A stretch of 51,402 bases of DNA, from assembly GCF_900163665.1 (NCBI RefSeq), contig NZ_FUIA01000021.1, forward strand, positions 1 to 51,402, read 5' to 3'. Shown in pieces: positions 40,789 through 49,664 of this stretch (position 1 is the first letter of the stretch; every line of letters starts with the position of its first letter). The notes below the pieces were generated by a model that worked only from the letters and a program-made list of their open reading frames with translations, did no database searches and was not told the DNA's origin. Source of the DNA: Frigoribacterium sp. JB110 (lineage in GTDB: Bacteria > Actinomycetota > Actinomycetes > Actinomycetales > Microbacteriaceae). The position numbers were made by a program, and so were the translations under genes.

Positions 40789-41865
40789 CTAGGAGAAGAA
40801 TCGGCTGCGTGCGAACATCGCACCGCCCGCGATGGCCTCGTTCGCCGCATCGAGCATCCGACCGAAGTGCAGGAACGAGTGCAGCACACCGGGCACCACC
40901 CGCCACTGCACGTCGTGGCCTGCGGCCTCCAGCCGTCGAGCGAGCGCAATCGAGTCATCACGCAGCGGGTCGAGGTCGGCGCCGATCACGTATGAGGGCG
41001 GCAGCGTCGATTCGATGTCTGCGGACAGGAGGTTCGTGTAGCTGCTGGTGCGGTCTTCCGGCTGTGTGAGGAACACATCGTCGATGACGCGGAGATCCTC
41101 GGCCGCCATGCCGTCCCAGAATCCGCCGTAGAGGCGTGCCGAAAGCGAGTCGGCGAGGCCGTAGCCGCCGTAGTACAGCAGCATCGCTCTGAGCGATGCG
41201 AAGGCCTGCTCCGCACCTTCCGCTTGCTCACCGAGTCGCCCCGGCTCGTCACGCAGGAGCAGCGTCGCGCCGAGGGCGAGCATGGCGCCGGCGGAGTCGC
41301 CTGCCACCGCGAGTCGCTGACCGTCGATTCCGTATCGGCCGCCGTGCGCGGCGAGATGCGCGACGACGCCGGCGCTCTCGTGCAGCGAGACCGGAAACGC
41401 ACCCTTCGGCGCGAGCGTGTAGTCGACGGCGACGACGGCCGCGCCGCTGATGGCGGCGAGCACGCGCGTGATGCGGTCGTGGGTGTCGAGGTCGCCGACG
41501 GTGAAGCCGCCGCCGTGGAGGTAGACGATCGCCGGCAGCATCTCATCCGAGCTCGGCCGGTGCATCCGCACCGGAACATCCGCGCCTGACGTCCGGATGG
41601 ACAGGTCGCGCGTGTCGTGCATCTTCGGGCCGCCGACGTTCCAGAACGCACGCTCCTCGCGGTATTCGGCGCGTGCTGCGGCGAGCGCGCCTTCCGCCTC
41701 GGCCGCGCGGCTGCCCGCGTCGGCCCCAGTCGCTTCTCCCGCCGGCCCCGCGCCGCGCGGCGCACTCCGTTGCGCTGCGCGCTCGAGCTGGTGCTCGACG
41801 ACTCGTCGCATCTGCGGCGTGAAGGCGTCCCTGACGTGTGCGGGGATGTCGGAGAGCGCTGGCAC
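40789..41865 (-). CDS. HSL-type alpha/beta hydrolase/esterase of the carnitine cluster
   Basis: 358 residues. Hormone-sensitive-lipase family: oxyanion motif HGGGF (IVYLHGGGFTVGD), nucleophile GDSAGAML (Ser), catalytic Asp in VIGADLDPLRDD and His in VPGVLHSFLHF. GTG 41865 is chosen because AAAGGA lies 6 nt upstream; an ATG at 41907, which overlaps the thioesterase stop, has no ribosome-binding site. Position directly after cdhB homologues suggests cleavage of an ester such as O-acylcarnitine to carnitine, comparable in role to the pseudomonad acylcarnitine hydrolase (inference). Confidence 0.85.
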   Translation of the reverse strand: MPALSDIPAHVRDAFTPQMRRVVEHQLERAAQRSAPRGAGPAGEATGADAGSRAAEAEGALAAARAEYREERAFWNVGGPKMHDTRDLSIRTSGADVPVRMHRPSSDEMLPAIVYLHGGGFTVGDLDTHDRITRVLAAISGAAVVAVDYTLAPKGAFPVSLHESAGVVAHLAAHGGRYGIDGQRLAVAGDSAGAMLALGATLLLRDEPGRLGEQAEGAEQAFASLRAMLLYYGGYGLADSLSARLYGGFWDGMAAEDLRVIDDVFLTQPEDRTSSYTNLLSADIESTLPPSYVIGADLDPLRDDSIALARRLEAAGHDVQWRVVPGVLHSFLHFGRMLDAANEAIAGGAMFARSRFFS

Positions 41866-41903
41866 GGTGTTCCTTTCGCTGGGTGCGGACGGTCGATCGG
41901 TGA

Positions 41904-42344
41904 TCATGCGAGAACGCGGCGACCGGCCCACGCCGGGGCGTCGCTGAGCGCTGCCTGCACCCGCTGCTGGACGGCCTCGGGAAGCGGTTCGGTGCGCCCT
42001 TCCCGCTGCCCGACGTGCAGGGCGAGGATCTCCTCGGTTGCGACGACGGCGTCCCCGGCGACCATGGTGTGCGCGATGTGCAGCTTCTTCGCCGCGGCTC
42101 CGATGATCTCGGTGCTCACGTGCAGTTCAGTGCCAAGGCCGACCTCGTCGAGGTAGCGCACGTGCGCCTCGACCGTGTACAGCGAGCATCCTGTCGCCGC
42201 GCGGTAGTCCTCGTCGAGACCCACCGCAGCCATGGCTTCATCGGTGGCGAATCCGAAGACGAGCACGTAGAACGCCTCGGACATGTGCCCGTTGTAGTCG
42301 ATCCATTCCGGCTTCACAGCGGTGTCGTACGTCGACAGGGTCAT
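41904..42344 (-). CDS. cdhB: Hotdog-fold thioesterase, probable betainyl-CoA thioesterase
   Basis: 146 residues. Single hotdog domain with WIDYNGHMSEAFYVLVFGFATDEAM, the D-x-x-G-H segment of 4HBT-type thioesterases, then VEAHVRYLDEVGLGTELHV. In Pseudomonas carnitine catabolism CdhB releases glycine betaine from betainyl-CoA. The same gene order (cleavage enzyme, dehydrogenase, thioesterase) is seen here. Its ATG overlaps the stop of the dehydrogenase gene (ATGA). Role assigned from family plus context. Confidence 0.8.
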   Translation of the reverse strand: MTLSTYDTAVKPEWIDYNGHMSEAFYVLVFGFATDEAMAAVGLDEDYRAATGCSLYTVEAHVRYLDEVGLGTELHVSTEIIGAAAKKLHIAHTMVAGDAVVATEEILALHVGQREGRTEPLPEAVQQRVQAALSDAPAWAGRRVLA

Positions 42345-43318
42345 ACCGCCGCACCCCCGTCGGCCGTTTCCGGAAAGGCTTCGCGGACCGCGGCGACCGC
42401 CTTGCGCACTGCGATCACCGAAGCGTCCCGCGCACGCACCAGCTCGTCGATGCTGCGCTCACCGGCCTCTGCTTCACTTCCGGCGACCACTTCGTCGCGG
42501 AGTTCGGGGGTCAGCTCAGGGGCGTCCAGCCTCGTCCACGGGGAGAGCAGCGACGGCCCGAAATGGTCGAGCATGTGCGCCATGCCGCCCTCGCCGCCGG
42601 CGAGATGGAAAGTGAGCATCGGGCCCTGAAGCGGCCAGCGAAGACCGGGGCCCTCCGTGATCGAACGATCGATCTGCTCGACGGTCGCTTCGCCGTTCTC
42701 GACCATGTGCAGCGCCTCGCGCCACAGCGCCTCCTGCAGTCGATTCGCGATGAAGCCGGGCACCTCTCTGTCCATCCGGATCACCGATTTGCCGATCGCG
42801 TCGTACCATTCGGCCGCCCATCCGGTCGCCGACTCGGCCGTGCGCTCACCTCCGACGACTTCGACCAGCGGGATCAGATAGGGCGGGTTGAATGGGTGCC
42901 CGACCACGAGGCGCGCCGCCTGCTGCTCGTCGGCGACCTTCGCGGCCATCTCGGTCATCCCGTACCCGGATGTCGAGGAGCCGACGACGACGTCTGCCGG
43001 AGCCGCCTGCATGATGTCAGCGAGCAGACGCTGCTTCATCTCGAGGTTCTCCGGCGCCGACTCCTGCACGAAACCGACGCCGTCCAGCGCCTCGGCGAGA
43101 TCGGCGTGCACGGTCCATGCGTCGCGGTCGGCGCCGGCGGCCAGACCGAGCTCGGTGAGCGCTGGCCACGCGTTGTCGATGAGGCGCCGGAGCCGGTCCT
43201 GCGCGTCGGGGCTCGGGTCCCACACCCTCACCGTGAGGCCGCGGGAGAGGAAGTACGCCGCCCAGCCGCCGCCGATCGTGCCAGCACCGACACACGCGAC
43301 CGTGTCGATGGTTGTCAT
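42341..43318 (-). CDS. cdhA: L-carnitine dehydrogenase (3-hydroxyacyl-CoA dehydrogenase family)
   Basis: 325 residues. NAD-dependent oxidation of L-carnitine to 3-dehydrocarnitine is the predicted reaction. Rossmann motif VACVGAGTIGGGWAAYFLSRG (residues ~6-26), VQESAPENLEMKQ, SSTSGYGMTEMA, VVGHPFNPPYLIPLVEVVGG (His of the catalytic pair), then REVPGFIANRLQEALWREALHMVENGEATVEQID. The W-A-AYF and HPFNPPYLIPLVEVVGG pattern fits the carnitine dehydrogenase branch. ATG 43318 is used; ATG 43333 is also possible. Soluble, cytoplasmic. Confidence 0.85.
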   Translation of the reverse strand: MTTIDTVACVGAGTIGGGWAAYFLSRGLTVRVWDPSPDAQDRLRRLIDNAWPALTELGLAAGADRDAWTVHADLAEALDGVGFVQESAPENLEMKQRLLADIMQAAPADVVVGSSTSGYGMTEMAAKVADEQQAARLVVGHPFNPPYLIPLVEVVGGERTAESATGWAAEWYDAIGKSVIRMDREVPGFIANRLQEALWREALHMVENGEATVEQIDRSITEGPGLRWPLQGPMLTFHLAGGEGGMAHMLDHFGPSLLSPWTRLDAPELTPELRDEVVAGSEAEAGERSIDELVRARDASVIAVRKAVAAVREAFPETADGGAAV

Positions 43319-43385
43319 CTCGCGAAGCTGCATGCTGCTCGTCTCAGGTGTGTCTGTCAGATTCCGGATCGGCGTTCCGCCGTGG

Positions 43386-44270
43386 TCAGCGCGCATCGAG
43401 TGCGAGGATCTCGCGGGCCTCGTCGGGGGTCGCCACCGCGGTCCCCAGCGACTCGATGATGTCGCGCGCTCTGGAGACGAGCTGTGCGTTGGTCGCTTTG
43501 ACGCCCTTGGACAGGTAGAGATTGTCTTCGAGGCCGACTCGTGCGTGGCCGCCGGCGAGCACCGACTGACCGACCCACTCGAGCTGATTGCGTCCGATCG
43601 CGAATGCCGTGAACTGCGCGCGCTCGGGGAGCAGCGCGACCTGCGCGTGCAGCAGGCGCGCATCCGCCGGCGCTCCGTACGGGATGCCCTGGCAGATCTG
43701 GTAGAGCGGCGGATCGTCGAGCAGACCCTCCTGGTGCATGACATTGGCGAACCAGATGTTGCCCGTGTCGAAGCACTCCAGCTCCGGCTTCACGCCCAGG
43801 TCGCGGATGCGGGCCGCACCCTCGCGCATCATGTCCGGCGTGGAGATGTAGATCTGGCTGCCTTCGCCGAAGTTCAGGGTGCCGCAGTCGAGTGTGCAGA
43901 TCTCCGGGCGCAGCTCAGCGACGTGCTGCAGCCGCGTCTCCTGGTTCACCAGGTCGGTCCCGTCGACCGAGCGCAGCGGGTCCGCCGGGTCGATCGCGTA
44001 GTCGCCGCCCATGCCCGCCGTCATGTTGACGACCGGGTCGACATCCGATTCCCGGATGAGCCGCTGCACCTCGGCGTAGTAGGCGGTCTCGCGCGATCCC
44101 TGGGTCGTCTCGGGTTCGCGCACGTGGATGTGCACGACCGACGCGCCGGCCCTGGCCGCCTCGATCGCCGAGTTCGCGATCTCCTCAGGTGTCACGGGCA
44201 CGTGCTCCGATTTTCCTGCGGTGTCTCCGGCGCCGGTGACGGCACAGGTGAGGATGACGTTGCGCTTCAC
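43386..44270 (-). CDS. cdhC: BKACE-family beta-keto acid cleavage enzyme, probable dehydrocarnitine cleavage
   Basis: 294 residues. BKACE (formerly DUF849/Kce) enzymes use acetyl-CoA to cleave a beta-keto acid; CdhC converts 3-dehydrocarnitine plus acetyl-CoA to betainyl-CoA and acetoacetate. Visible: ILTCAVTGAG, EAARAGASVVHIHVRE (zinc-binding H-x-H), NMTAGMGG, GVKPELECFDTGNIW, and GQSVLAGGHARVGLEDNLYL (the G-G-x-x-R-V-G-x-E-D-N signature). Start is GTG 44270, overlapping the regulator stop (GTGA). The carnitine assignment rests on adjacent cdhA and cdhB homologues. Confidence 0.85.
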   Translation of the reverse strand: MKRNVILTCAVTGAGDTAGKSEHVPVTPEEIANSAIEAARAGASVVHIHVREPETTQGSRETAYYAEVQRLIRESDVDPVVNMTAGMGGDYAIDPADPLRSVDGTDLVNQETRLQHVAELRPEICTLDCGTLNFGEGSQIYISTPDMMREGAARIRDLGVKPELECFDTGNIWFANVMHQEGLLDDPPLYQICQGIPYGAPADARLLHAQVALLPERAQFTAFAIGRNQLEWVGQSVLAGGHARVGLEDNLYLSKGVKATNAQLVSRARDIIESLGTAVATPDEAREILALDAR

Positions 44271-45160
44271 GGGGTGGTCCTTTCGACGAGCAGAACTCGG
44301 TTGATGAACTTGTCGACCTGTTTGGTCATGTCGTCCGTGCTGATCAGTCCGGTGAGCACGCGGATGCCGAGCCCGTCGACGAATGCGGTCAGCGCATTGG
44401 CGAGATCGTCGAGCGGCTCGTCGACGATCGCACCGCTCGTCTGTCCTGCGGCGATGACATCGCGAACCGTGCGCCACCAGCGGTGATAGCTGCCGGAGTG
44501 CTCTGCCTGCTGGTCACCGGTCAGCACGATCGCGACCCAGGTCTGCATCCAGATCGACCATTCCGCACGCAGCAGCTCATCGACGGGCAGCTGCAGGCCG
44601 ATCAGCGTGCGCAGGCGCTCGACGGGGTCGGCGATCTCAGTGAGTTCGGCGCTCTGCCTGTCATACGCGAGCTTGACCGAGTACGGCAGCGCTTCGGAGA
44701 AGAGCTCCTGCTTCGAGGAGAAGTAGTAGTGCACCGAGGCGTTCGAGATCCCGGCGGCCTCGGCGATATCGGTGATCCGGACCCCGGCGAAGCCTCGTGC
44801 GGCGAAGAGCCGCCAGGCATGTTCGACGATGGTCCTTCTGCGCAGCGCATGCTCATCTGACTCGTCGCGAGTGCCGGGGAGCAGGTTCTCGTCGGGAGCC
44901 GCGACGCCCGACTCGACGCCCTCGTCGGTGAGGAGCCAATCGACGGTGACGCCGGTCACACGCGCGAGCTGCAGCAGTTCCTCCGCGGCGAAGCGGCGGG
45001 TCTGGCCGAGGGACTTGGAGAGCTTGGTCGCGTCGATGCCCATCTGTGCGGCGACTTCTCGCTGCGCAAGGCCCGAGTCCCGCAGAGCGGTCCGCGCACG
45101 TGCGGCGATGCCTCGCTCCGTTGCCGACTGCCTGGGCCGGTCGCGTTCTGTGTGTCCCAT
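44267..45160 (-). CDS. XRE-TetR fusion transcriptional regulator
   Basis: 297 residues with two DNA-binding domains: an XRE/Cro-type helix-turn-helix at ~18-80 (LAQREVAAQMGIDATKLSKSL...VTVDWLLTDEG) followed by a full TetR repressor from ~105, with HTH ITDIAEAAGISNASVHYYFSSKQELF (~129-154). The C-terminal half (SIWMQTWVAIVL, WWRTVRDVIAAGQ, LDDLANALTAFVDGL) resembles the BetI type, which senses choline-like ligands. Coupled by a 4-nt overlap to the carnitine genes, so it probably represses the whole operon, with a carnitine-related inducer (inference). The operator is at 45193-45225. Confidence 0.85.
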   Translation of the reverse strand: MGHTERDRPRQSATERGIAARARTALRDSGLAQREVAAQMGIDATKLSKSLGQTRRFAAEELLQLARVTGVTVDWLLTDEGVESGVAAPDENLLPGTRDESDEHALRRRTIVEHAWRLFAARGFAGVRITDIAEAAGISNASVHYYFSSKQELFSEALPYSVKLAYDRQSAELTEIADPVERLRTLIGLQLPVDELLRAEWSIWMQTWVAIVLTGDQQAEHSGSYHRWWRTVRDVIAAGQTSGAIVDEPLDDLANALTAFVDGLGIRVLTGLISTDDMTKQVDKFINRVLLVERTTP

Positions 45161-45169
45161 CGAGCATCG

Positions 45170-45198
45170 ACTCTAGACACACTTTGCCCGAATCGCAA
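45170..45198 (-). promoter_or_regulatory. Promoter of the regulator/carnitine operon
   Basis: On the minus strand TTGCGA (45198-45193), 17 nt, TAGAGT (45175-45170); the ATG at 45160 follows the -10 by 9 nt, giving at most a very short leader. Confidence 0.6.
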
Positions 45199-45225
45199 GA
45201 TTCTGACTCAGCATCAGACTTGCGA
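45193..45225. promoter_or_regulatory. Inverted-repeat operator overlapping the -35
   Basis: TCGCAAGATTCTGA (45193-45206) and TCAGACTTGCGA (45214-45225) are inverted arms (TCGCAAG and TCTGA blocks both matched) around a 7-nt centre. It covers the -35 and region upstream, suited to the two-headed XRE-TetR regulator. Confidence 0.65.
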
Positions 45226-45360
45226 TCAAAGAAAGTGTTCCGGCTCGCGCGAGTTCGCCTGCGCGACCGGCCCGCGATGATCCCCGCGCCCGTGCAGCAC
45301 CCCTCGAACGGGCACCGGCGCCCATCGGCATCCTCCGCCGTTTGATGAGCGAACGCACGA

Positions 45361-45400
45361 AAAAGGCCCAGGGCTGCAGAAGATCTGCAACCCTGGGCCT
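45361..45400 (-). terminator. Terminator of the nrd operon
   Basis: AGGCCCAGGG (45364-45373) pairs with CCCTGGGCCT (45391-45400), with an inner TGCAGA/TCTGCA stem. On the minus strand it ends in a run of T, 38 nt after the nrdF stop. The rest of 45226-45437 shows nothing else. Confidence 0.9.
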
Positions 45401-45437
45401 CATCGACCCCTTCAGGCTACGGGCTCAGCCCGTGACT

Positions 45438-46427
<990 letters not shown>

Positions 46428-46448
46428 CTAAAATCCCTGGTCAGACCG

Positions 46449-48614
46449 TCAAAGTGTGCACGAGACGCAGCCTTCGACTTCAGTGCCTTCGAGGGCCATC
46501 TGGCGGAGACGGATGTAGTAGATCGTCTTGATGCCCTTGCGCCATGCGTAGATCTGAGCCCGGTTGATGTCGCGCGTGGTGGCGGTGTCCTTGAAGAACA
46601 GCGTCAGCGACAGGCCCTGATCGACGTGCTGCGTGGCGGCGGCGTAGGTGTCGATGACCTTCTCGTAGCCGATCTCGTATGCGTCCTGGTAGTACTCCAG
46701 GTTGTCGTTCTGCATGAACGGCGCCGGGTAGTAGACGCGACCGAGCTTGCCTTCCTTGCGGATCTCGATCTTCGACGCGATCGGGTGAATCGAGCTCGTC
46801 GAGTTGTTGATGTACGAGATCGAACCGGTCGGCGGCACGGCCTGCAGGTTCTGGTTGTAGATGCCGTGCTTCTGGATCTCGGCCTTCAGCTCGACCCAGT
46901 CGGCCTGCGTCGGGATGTGGTGACCGGCGAACAGCTCCTTGGCCTTCTCCGTCTGCGGCTCCCACACCTGGTCGGTGTACTTGTCGAAGAACTCGCCCGA
47001 GGCGTACTTCGAGTCCGCGAAACCCTCGAACGCGACGCCACGCTCCTTGGCGAGGCTGTTCGACGCGCGCAGCGCGTGGAACAGCACCGTGTAGAAGTAG
47101 ATGTTCGTGAAGTCGATGCCCTCTTCCGAGCCGTAGAACACGTGCTCACGAGCGAGGTAGCCGTGCAGGTTCATCTGGCCGAGGCCGATCGCGTGAGAGC
47201 GGTCGTTGCCGTCCTCGATCGAACGCACCGACTCGATGTGACTCTGGTCGCTGACCGCGGTCAGCGCCCGGATCGACGTCTCGACCGTGCGGCCGAAGTC
47301 GGGCGAGTCCATCGCGAGGGCGATGTTCAGCGAACCGAGGTTGCAGCTGATGTCCTTGCCGATCTGGTCGTACGACAGATCGGTGTTCAGCGTCGTCGGA
47401 GTGTTCACCTGCAGGATCTCGCTGCAGAGGTTGGACATGTTGATCCGGCCCTTGATCGGGTTCGAATCGTTGACCGTGTCCTCGAACATGACGTACGGGT
47501 AGCCCGACTCGAACTGGATCTCGGCCAGCGTCTGGAAGAACTTGCGCGCACCGATCTTCGTCTTCTTGATGCGCGGGTCGTCGACCATCTCGCGGTACTT
47601 CTCGGTCACTGAGATGTCGCCGAAGGGCACACCGTAGACGCGCTCGACGTCGTACGGCGAGAACAGGTACATGTCCTCGTCGTTCTTCGCGAGCTCGAAC
47701 GTGATGTCGGGGATCACGACGCCGAGCGACAGCGTCTTGATCCGGATCTTCTCGTCGGCGTTCTCGCGCTTGGTGTCGAGGAACTTCATGATGTCGGGGT
47801 GGTGCGCCGTGAGGTACACCGCCCCCGCACCCTGCCGCGCGCCGAGCTGGTTGGCGTAGCTGAACGAGTCTTCGAGAAGCTTCATCACGGGGATGATGCC
47901 GCTGGACTGGTTCTCGATCTGCTTGATCGGCGCACCGGACTCACGAATGTTGCTGAGCAGGAGCGCGACGCCGCCGCCGCGCTTGGACAGCTGCAGCGAG
48001 GAGTTGATGCCACGCGAGATCGACTCCATGTTGTCTTCGATGCGCAGCAGGAAGCAGCTGACCAGTTCGCCGCGCTGCGCCTTGCCCGCGTTGAGGAACG
48101 TCGGCGTCGCCGGCTGGAAACGTCCCGAGAGGAGCTCGTCGGTCAGCTTCCACGCGAGGTCCTGGTCGCCGTCGGCGAGCGCCAGCGCCGTCATCACGAC
48201 GCGGTCCTCGAAGCGCTCGAGGTAGCGCTTGCCGTCGAACGTCTTCAGCGTGTAGCTGGTGTAGTACTTGAAGGCGCCGAGGAAGGTCTGGAAGCGGAAC
48301 TTCTTGCCGTACGCGAAATCGTTGAGCCGCTCGACGAACTCGAACGGGTACCTCTCGATGACGGCGCCTTCGTAGTACTCCTTCTCTACGAGGTAGTCGA
48401 GTCGCTCGCGCAGAGAGTGGAAGAACACCGTGTTCTGATTGACGTGCTGCAAGAAGTACTCCTGCGCCGCGCGCTTGTCGGCATCGAACTGGATGTTGCC
48501 ATCAGCGTCGTACAGATTCAGCATCGCGTTCAGCGAGTGATAGTCCATGCCCTCGAATGCGGGGTTGTGCTTGAAGTCGGTGACCTCACCGGTCACTGCT
48601 GTCGCTTCCACCAT
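46449..48614 (-). CDS. nrdE: Class Ib ribonucleotide reductase alpha subunit NrdE
   Basis: 721 residues, close to the usual ~715. Catalytic subunit reducing ribonucleoside diphosphates. Visible: [23 protein letters not shown] (active-site Cys), [14 protein letters not shown] (thiyl-radical Cys-x-N-L-G-S-x-N), [30 protein letters not shown] and C-terminal redox pair in EGCVSCTL. No N-terminal ATP-cone, as in class Ib. ATG 48614 overlaps nrdI by 22 nt; longer upstream starts would only read through nrdI. Confidence 0.95.
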   Translation of the reverse strand: MVEATAVTGEVTDFKHNPAFEGMDYHSLNAMLNLYDADGNIQFDADKRAAQEYFLQHVNQNTVFFHSLRERLDYLVEKEYYEGAVIERYPFEFVERLNDFAYGKKFRFQTFLGAFKYYTSYTLKTFDGKRYLERFEDRVVMTALALADGDQDLAWKLTDELLSGRFQPATPTFLNAGKAQRGELVSCFLLRIEDNMESISRGINSSLQLSKRGGGVALLLSNIRESGAPIKQIENQSSGIIPVMKLLEDSFSYANQLGARQGAGAVYLTAHHPDIMKFLDTKRENADEKIRIKTLSLGVVIPDITFELAKNDEDMYLFSPYDVERVYGVPFGDISVTEKYREMVDDPRIKKTKIGARKFFQTLAEIQFESGYPYVMFEDTVNDSNPIKGRINMSNLCSEILQVNTPTTLNTDLSYDQIGKDISCNLGSLNIALAMDSPDFGRTVETSIRALTAVSDQSHIESVRSIEDGNDRSHAIGLGQMNLHGYLAREHVFYGSEEGIDFTNIYFYTVLFHALRASNSLAKERGVAFEGFADSKYASGEFFDKYTDQVWEPQTEKAKELFAGHHIPTQADWVELKAEIQKHGIYNQNLQAVPPTGSISYINNSTSSIHPIASKIEIRKEGKLGRVYYPAPFMQNDNLEYYQDAYEIGYEKVIDTYAAATQHVDQGLSLTLFFKDTATTRDINRAQIYAWRKGIKTIYYIRLRQMALEGTEVEGCVSCTL

Positions 48615-49024
48615 GATTCCAATCCGTCGCTCACGCGAGCAACGTCGTCGGCCGTGCCAAAGAGTTCGAGCCGATACAGGTGCGGCACGTCGCACTTGCG
48701 GCTGATGATATCTCCGGCGATGCAGAAGCCTTCGCCGAAGTTGGTGTTGCCCGCGGAGATCACGCCGCGGATGCCGCGACGGTTGCGTTCGTCGTTCAGG
48801 AACCGGATGACCTGCTTCGGGACGGCGCCGTTGCCGTCGCCGCCGCCATAGGTCGGTGTCACGAGCACATACGGCTCGTCGACCTGCAGCGGTTCCTCGC
48901 TGCGGTAGAGGGGAATGCGCTCGGCACGCAACCCGAGCTTGTCGATGAAGCGCGCAGTGTTCCCCGAGATGCTCGAGAAGAACACCAGAAGCGGCGCCTC
49001 GGTCGCTGTGGCTGTCGCGGTCAT
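48593..49024 (-). CDS. nrdI: Flavodoxin-like NrdI
   Basis: 143 residues. Reduced flavoprotein that supplies the oxidant for assembling the Mn2-tyrosyl cofactor of NrdF. FMN loop [17 protein letters not shown] near the N-terminus, then [24 protein letters not shown] and [29 protein letters not shown] precedes ATG 49024. It lies between nrdH and nrdE in the usual order. Confidence 0.95.
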   Translation of the reverse strand: MTATATATEAPLLVFFSSISGNTARFIDKLGLRAERIPLYRSEEPLQVDEPYVLVTPTYGGGDGNGAVPKQVIRFLNDERNRRGIRGVISAGNTNFGEGFCIAGDIISRKCDVPHLYRLELFGTADDVARVSDGLESWWKRQQ

Positions 49025-49058
49025 CACTCCCCCTCGGCTCCGACGCGACGCCCGGTCA

Positions 49059-49292
49059 TCAGGCCAGGCGGCTGGCGAGCTCGTCGATCTTGTCGGGACG
49101 GAAACCCGACCAGTGACCATCGTCGGTGACGACGACGGGCGCCTGCATGTAGCCGAGCGACTTGACCTGCTCGAGGGCCGCTGGGTCCTCCGACAGGTCG
49201 GTCACTTCGTACTCGATCCCCTTGGAGTCCAGGGCGCGATAGGTGGCGTTGCACTGGACGCACGCAGGCTTCGTGTAAACGGTGATCGACAT
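49059..49292 (-). CDS. nrdH: Glutaredoxin-like NrdH redoxin
   Basis: 77 residues. Electron donor to NrdE, itself reduced by thioredoxin reductase. Redox motif CVQC in [19 protein letters not shown], cis-Pro loop QAPVVV, and WSGFRPDKI near the end as in NrdH proteins. Start 49292 has AAGGGGAGAG directly upstream. First gene of nrdHIEF. Confidence 0.95.
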   Translation of the reverse strand: MSITVYTKPACVQCNATYRALDSKGIEYEVTDLSEDPAALEQVKSLGYMQAPVVVTDDGHWSGFRPDKIDELASRLA

Positions 49293-49346
49293 GCTCTCTC
49301 CCCTTGAGACTCGTTGATGTTCCGGCACCCTGTGGCCGGGACCTCA

Positions 49347-49393
49347 ATACTACATATGGGTGCGACGGTTCGGTGGCACCACTAGGGCTAGTA
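49347..49393 (-). promoter_or_regulatory. Paired NrdR boxes upstream of nrdH
   Basis: ATACTACATATGGGTG (49347-49362) and ACCACTAGGGCTAGTA (49378-49393) resemble the NrdR consensus (ACACTATATATAGTG-like), with starts 31 bp apart, the usual three-turn spacing. NrdR represses nrd genes when bound to dATP/ATP. Confidence 0.75.
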
Positions 49394-49408
49394 GTTACAT
49401 CCATGTGA

Positions 49409-49573
49409 TTATCCACACCCTATCCACACTTCCCACAGGTGGGTCCACCGGTTTGTCCACACCGGACGGAGCCCGGCGAACCGCGTCGTGACGCGGTTCG
49501 CGCCATGCGGATCGTGTCTTCTCCACAGCCCGAACGCTACGCCGGGCCTCCGACATTCGATTCCTGTGGAGAG
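49409..49573. promoter_or_regulatory. Cluster of DnaA-box-like sequences
   Basis: TTATCCACA (49409-49417, consensus), CTATCCACA (49420-49428), TTGTCCACA (49453-49461), TTCTCCACA (49519-49527) and an inverted CTCTCCACA (49565-49573). They lie between the NrdR boxes and the divergent acyl-CoA dehydrogenase gene. No dnaA or dnaN is adjacent, so this is unlikely to be oriC. Otherwise 49293-49664 contains only the NrdR boxes and promoters. Confidence 0.6.
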
Positions 49574-49651
49574 ACCGGTTCGGCGTGTCGCTGGCGTGTC
49601 GCGATCGTCCGCACGACGACGGATTCCGGAGCCCGCAGCACGCCGCGAGAA

Positions 49652-49657
49652 TAGAGT
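49652..49657 (+). promoter_or_regulatory. Leaderless -10 (TAGAGT) of the acyl-CoA dehydrogenase gene
   Basis: TAGAGT, 7 nt, then ATG at 49665. Confidence 0.5.
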
Positions 49658-49664
49658 GGCGTGC

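Noticed and set aside
49409..49573. DnaA-box cluster as the chromosomal origin
   Set aside because: No dnaA, dnaN, rpmH or gidB gene is nearby, and no AT-rich unwinding element is visible; regulation or DnaA titration is more likely.
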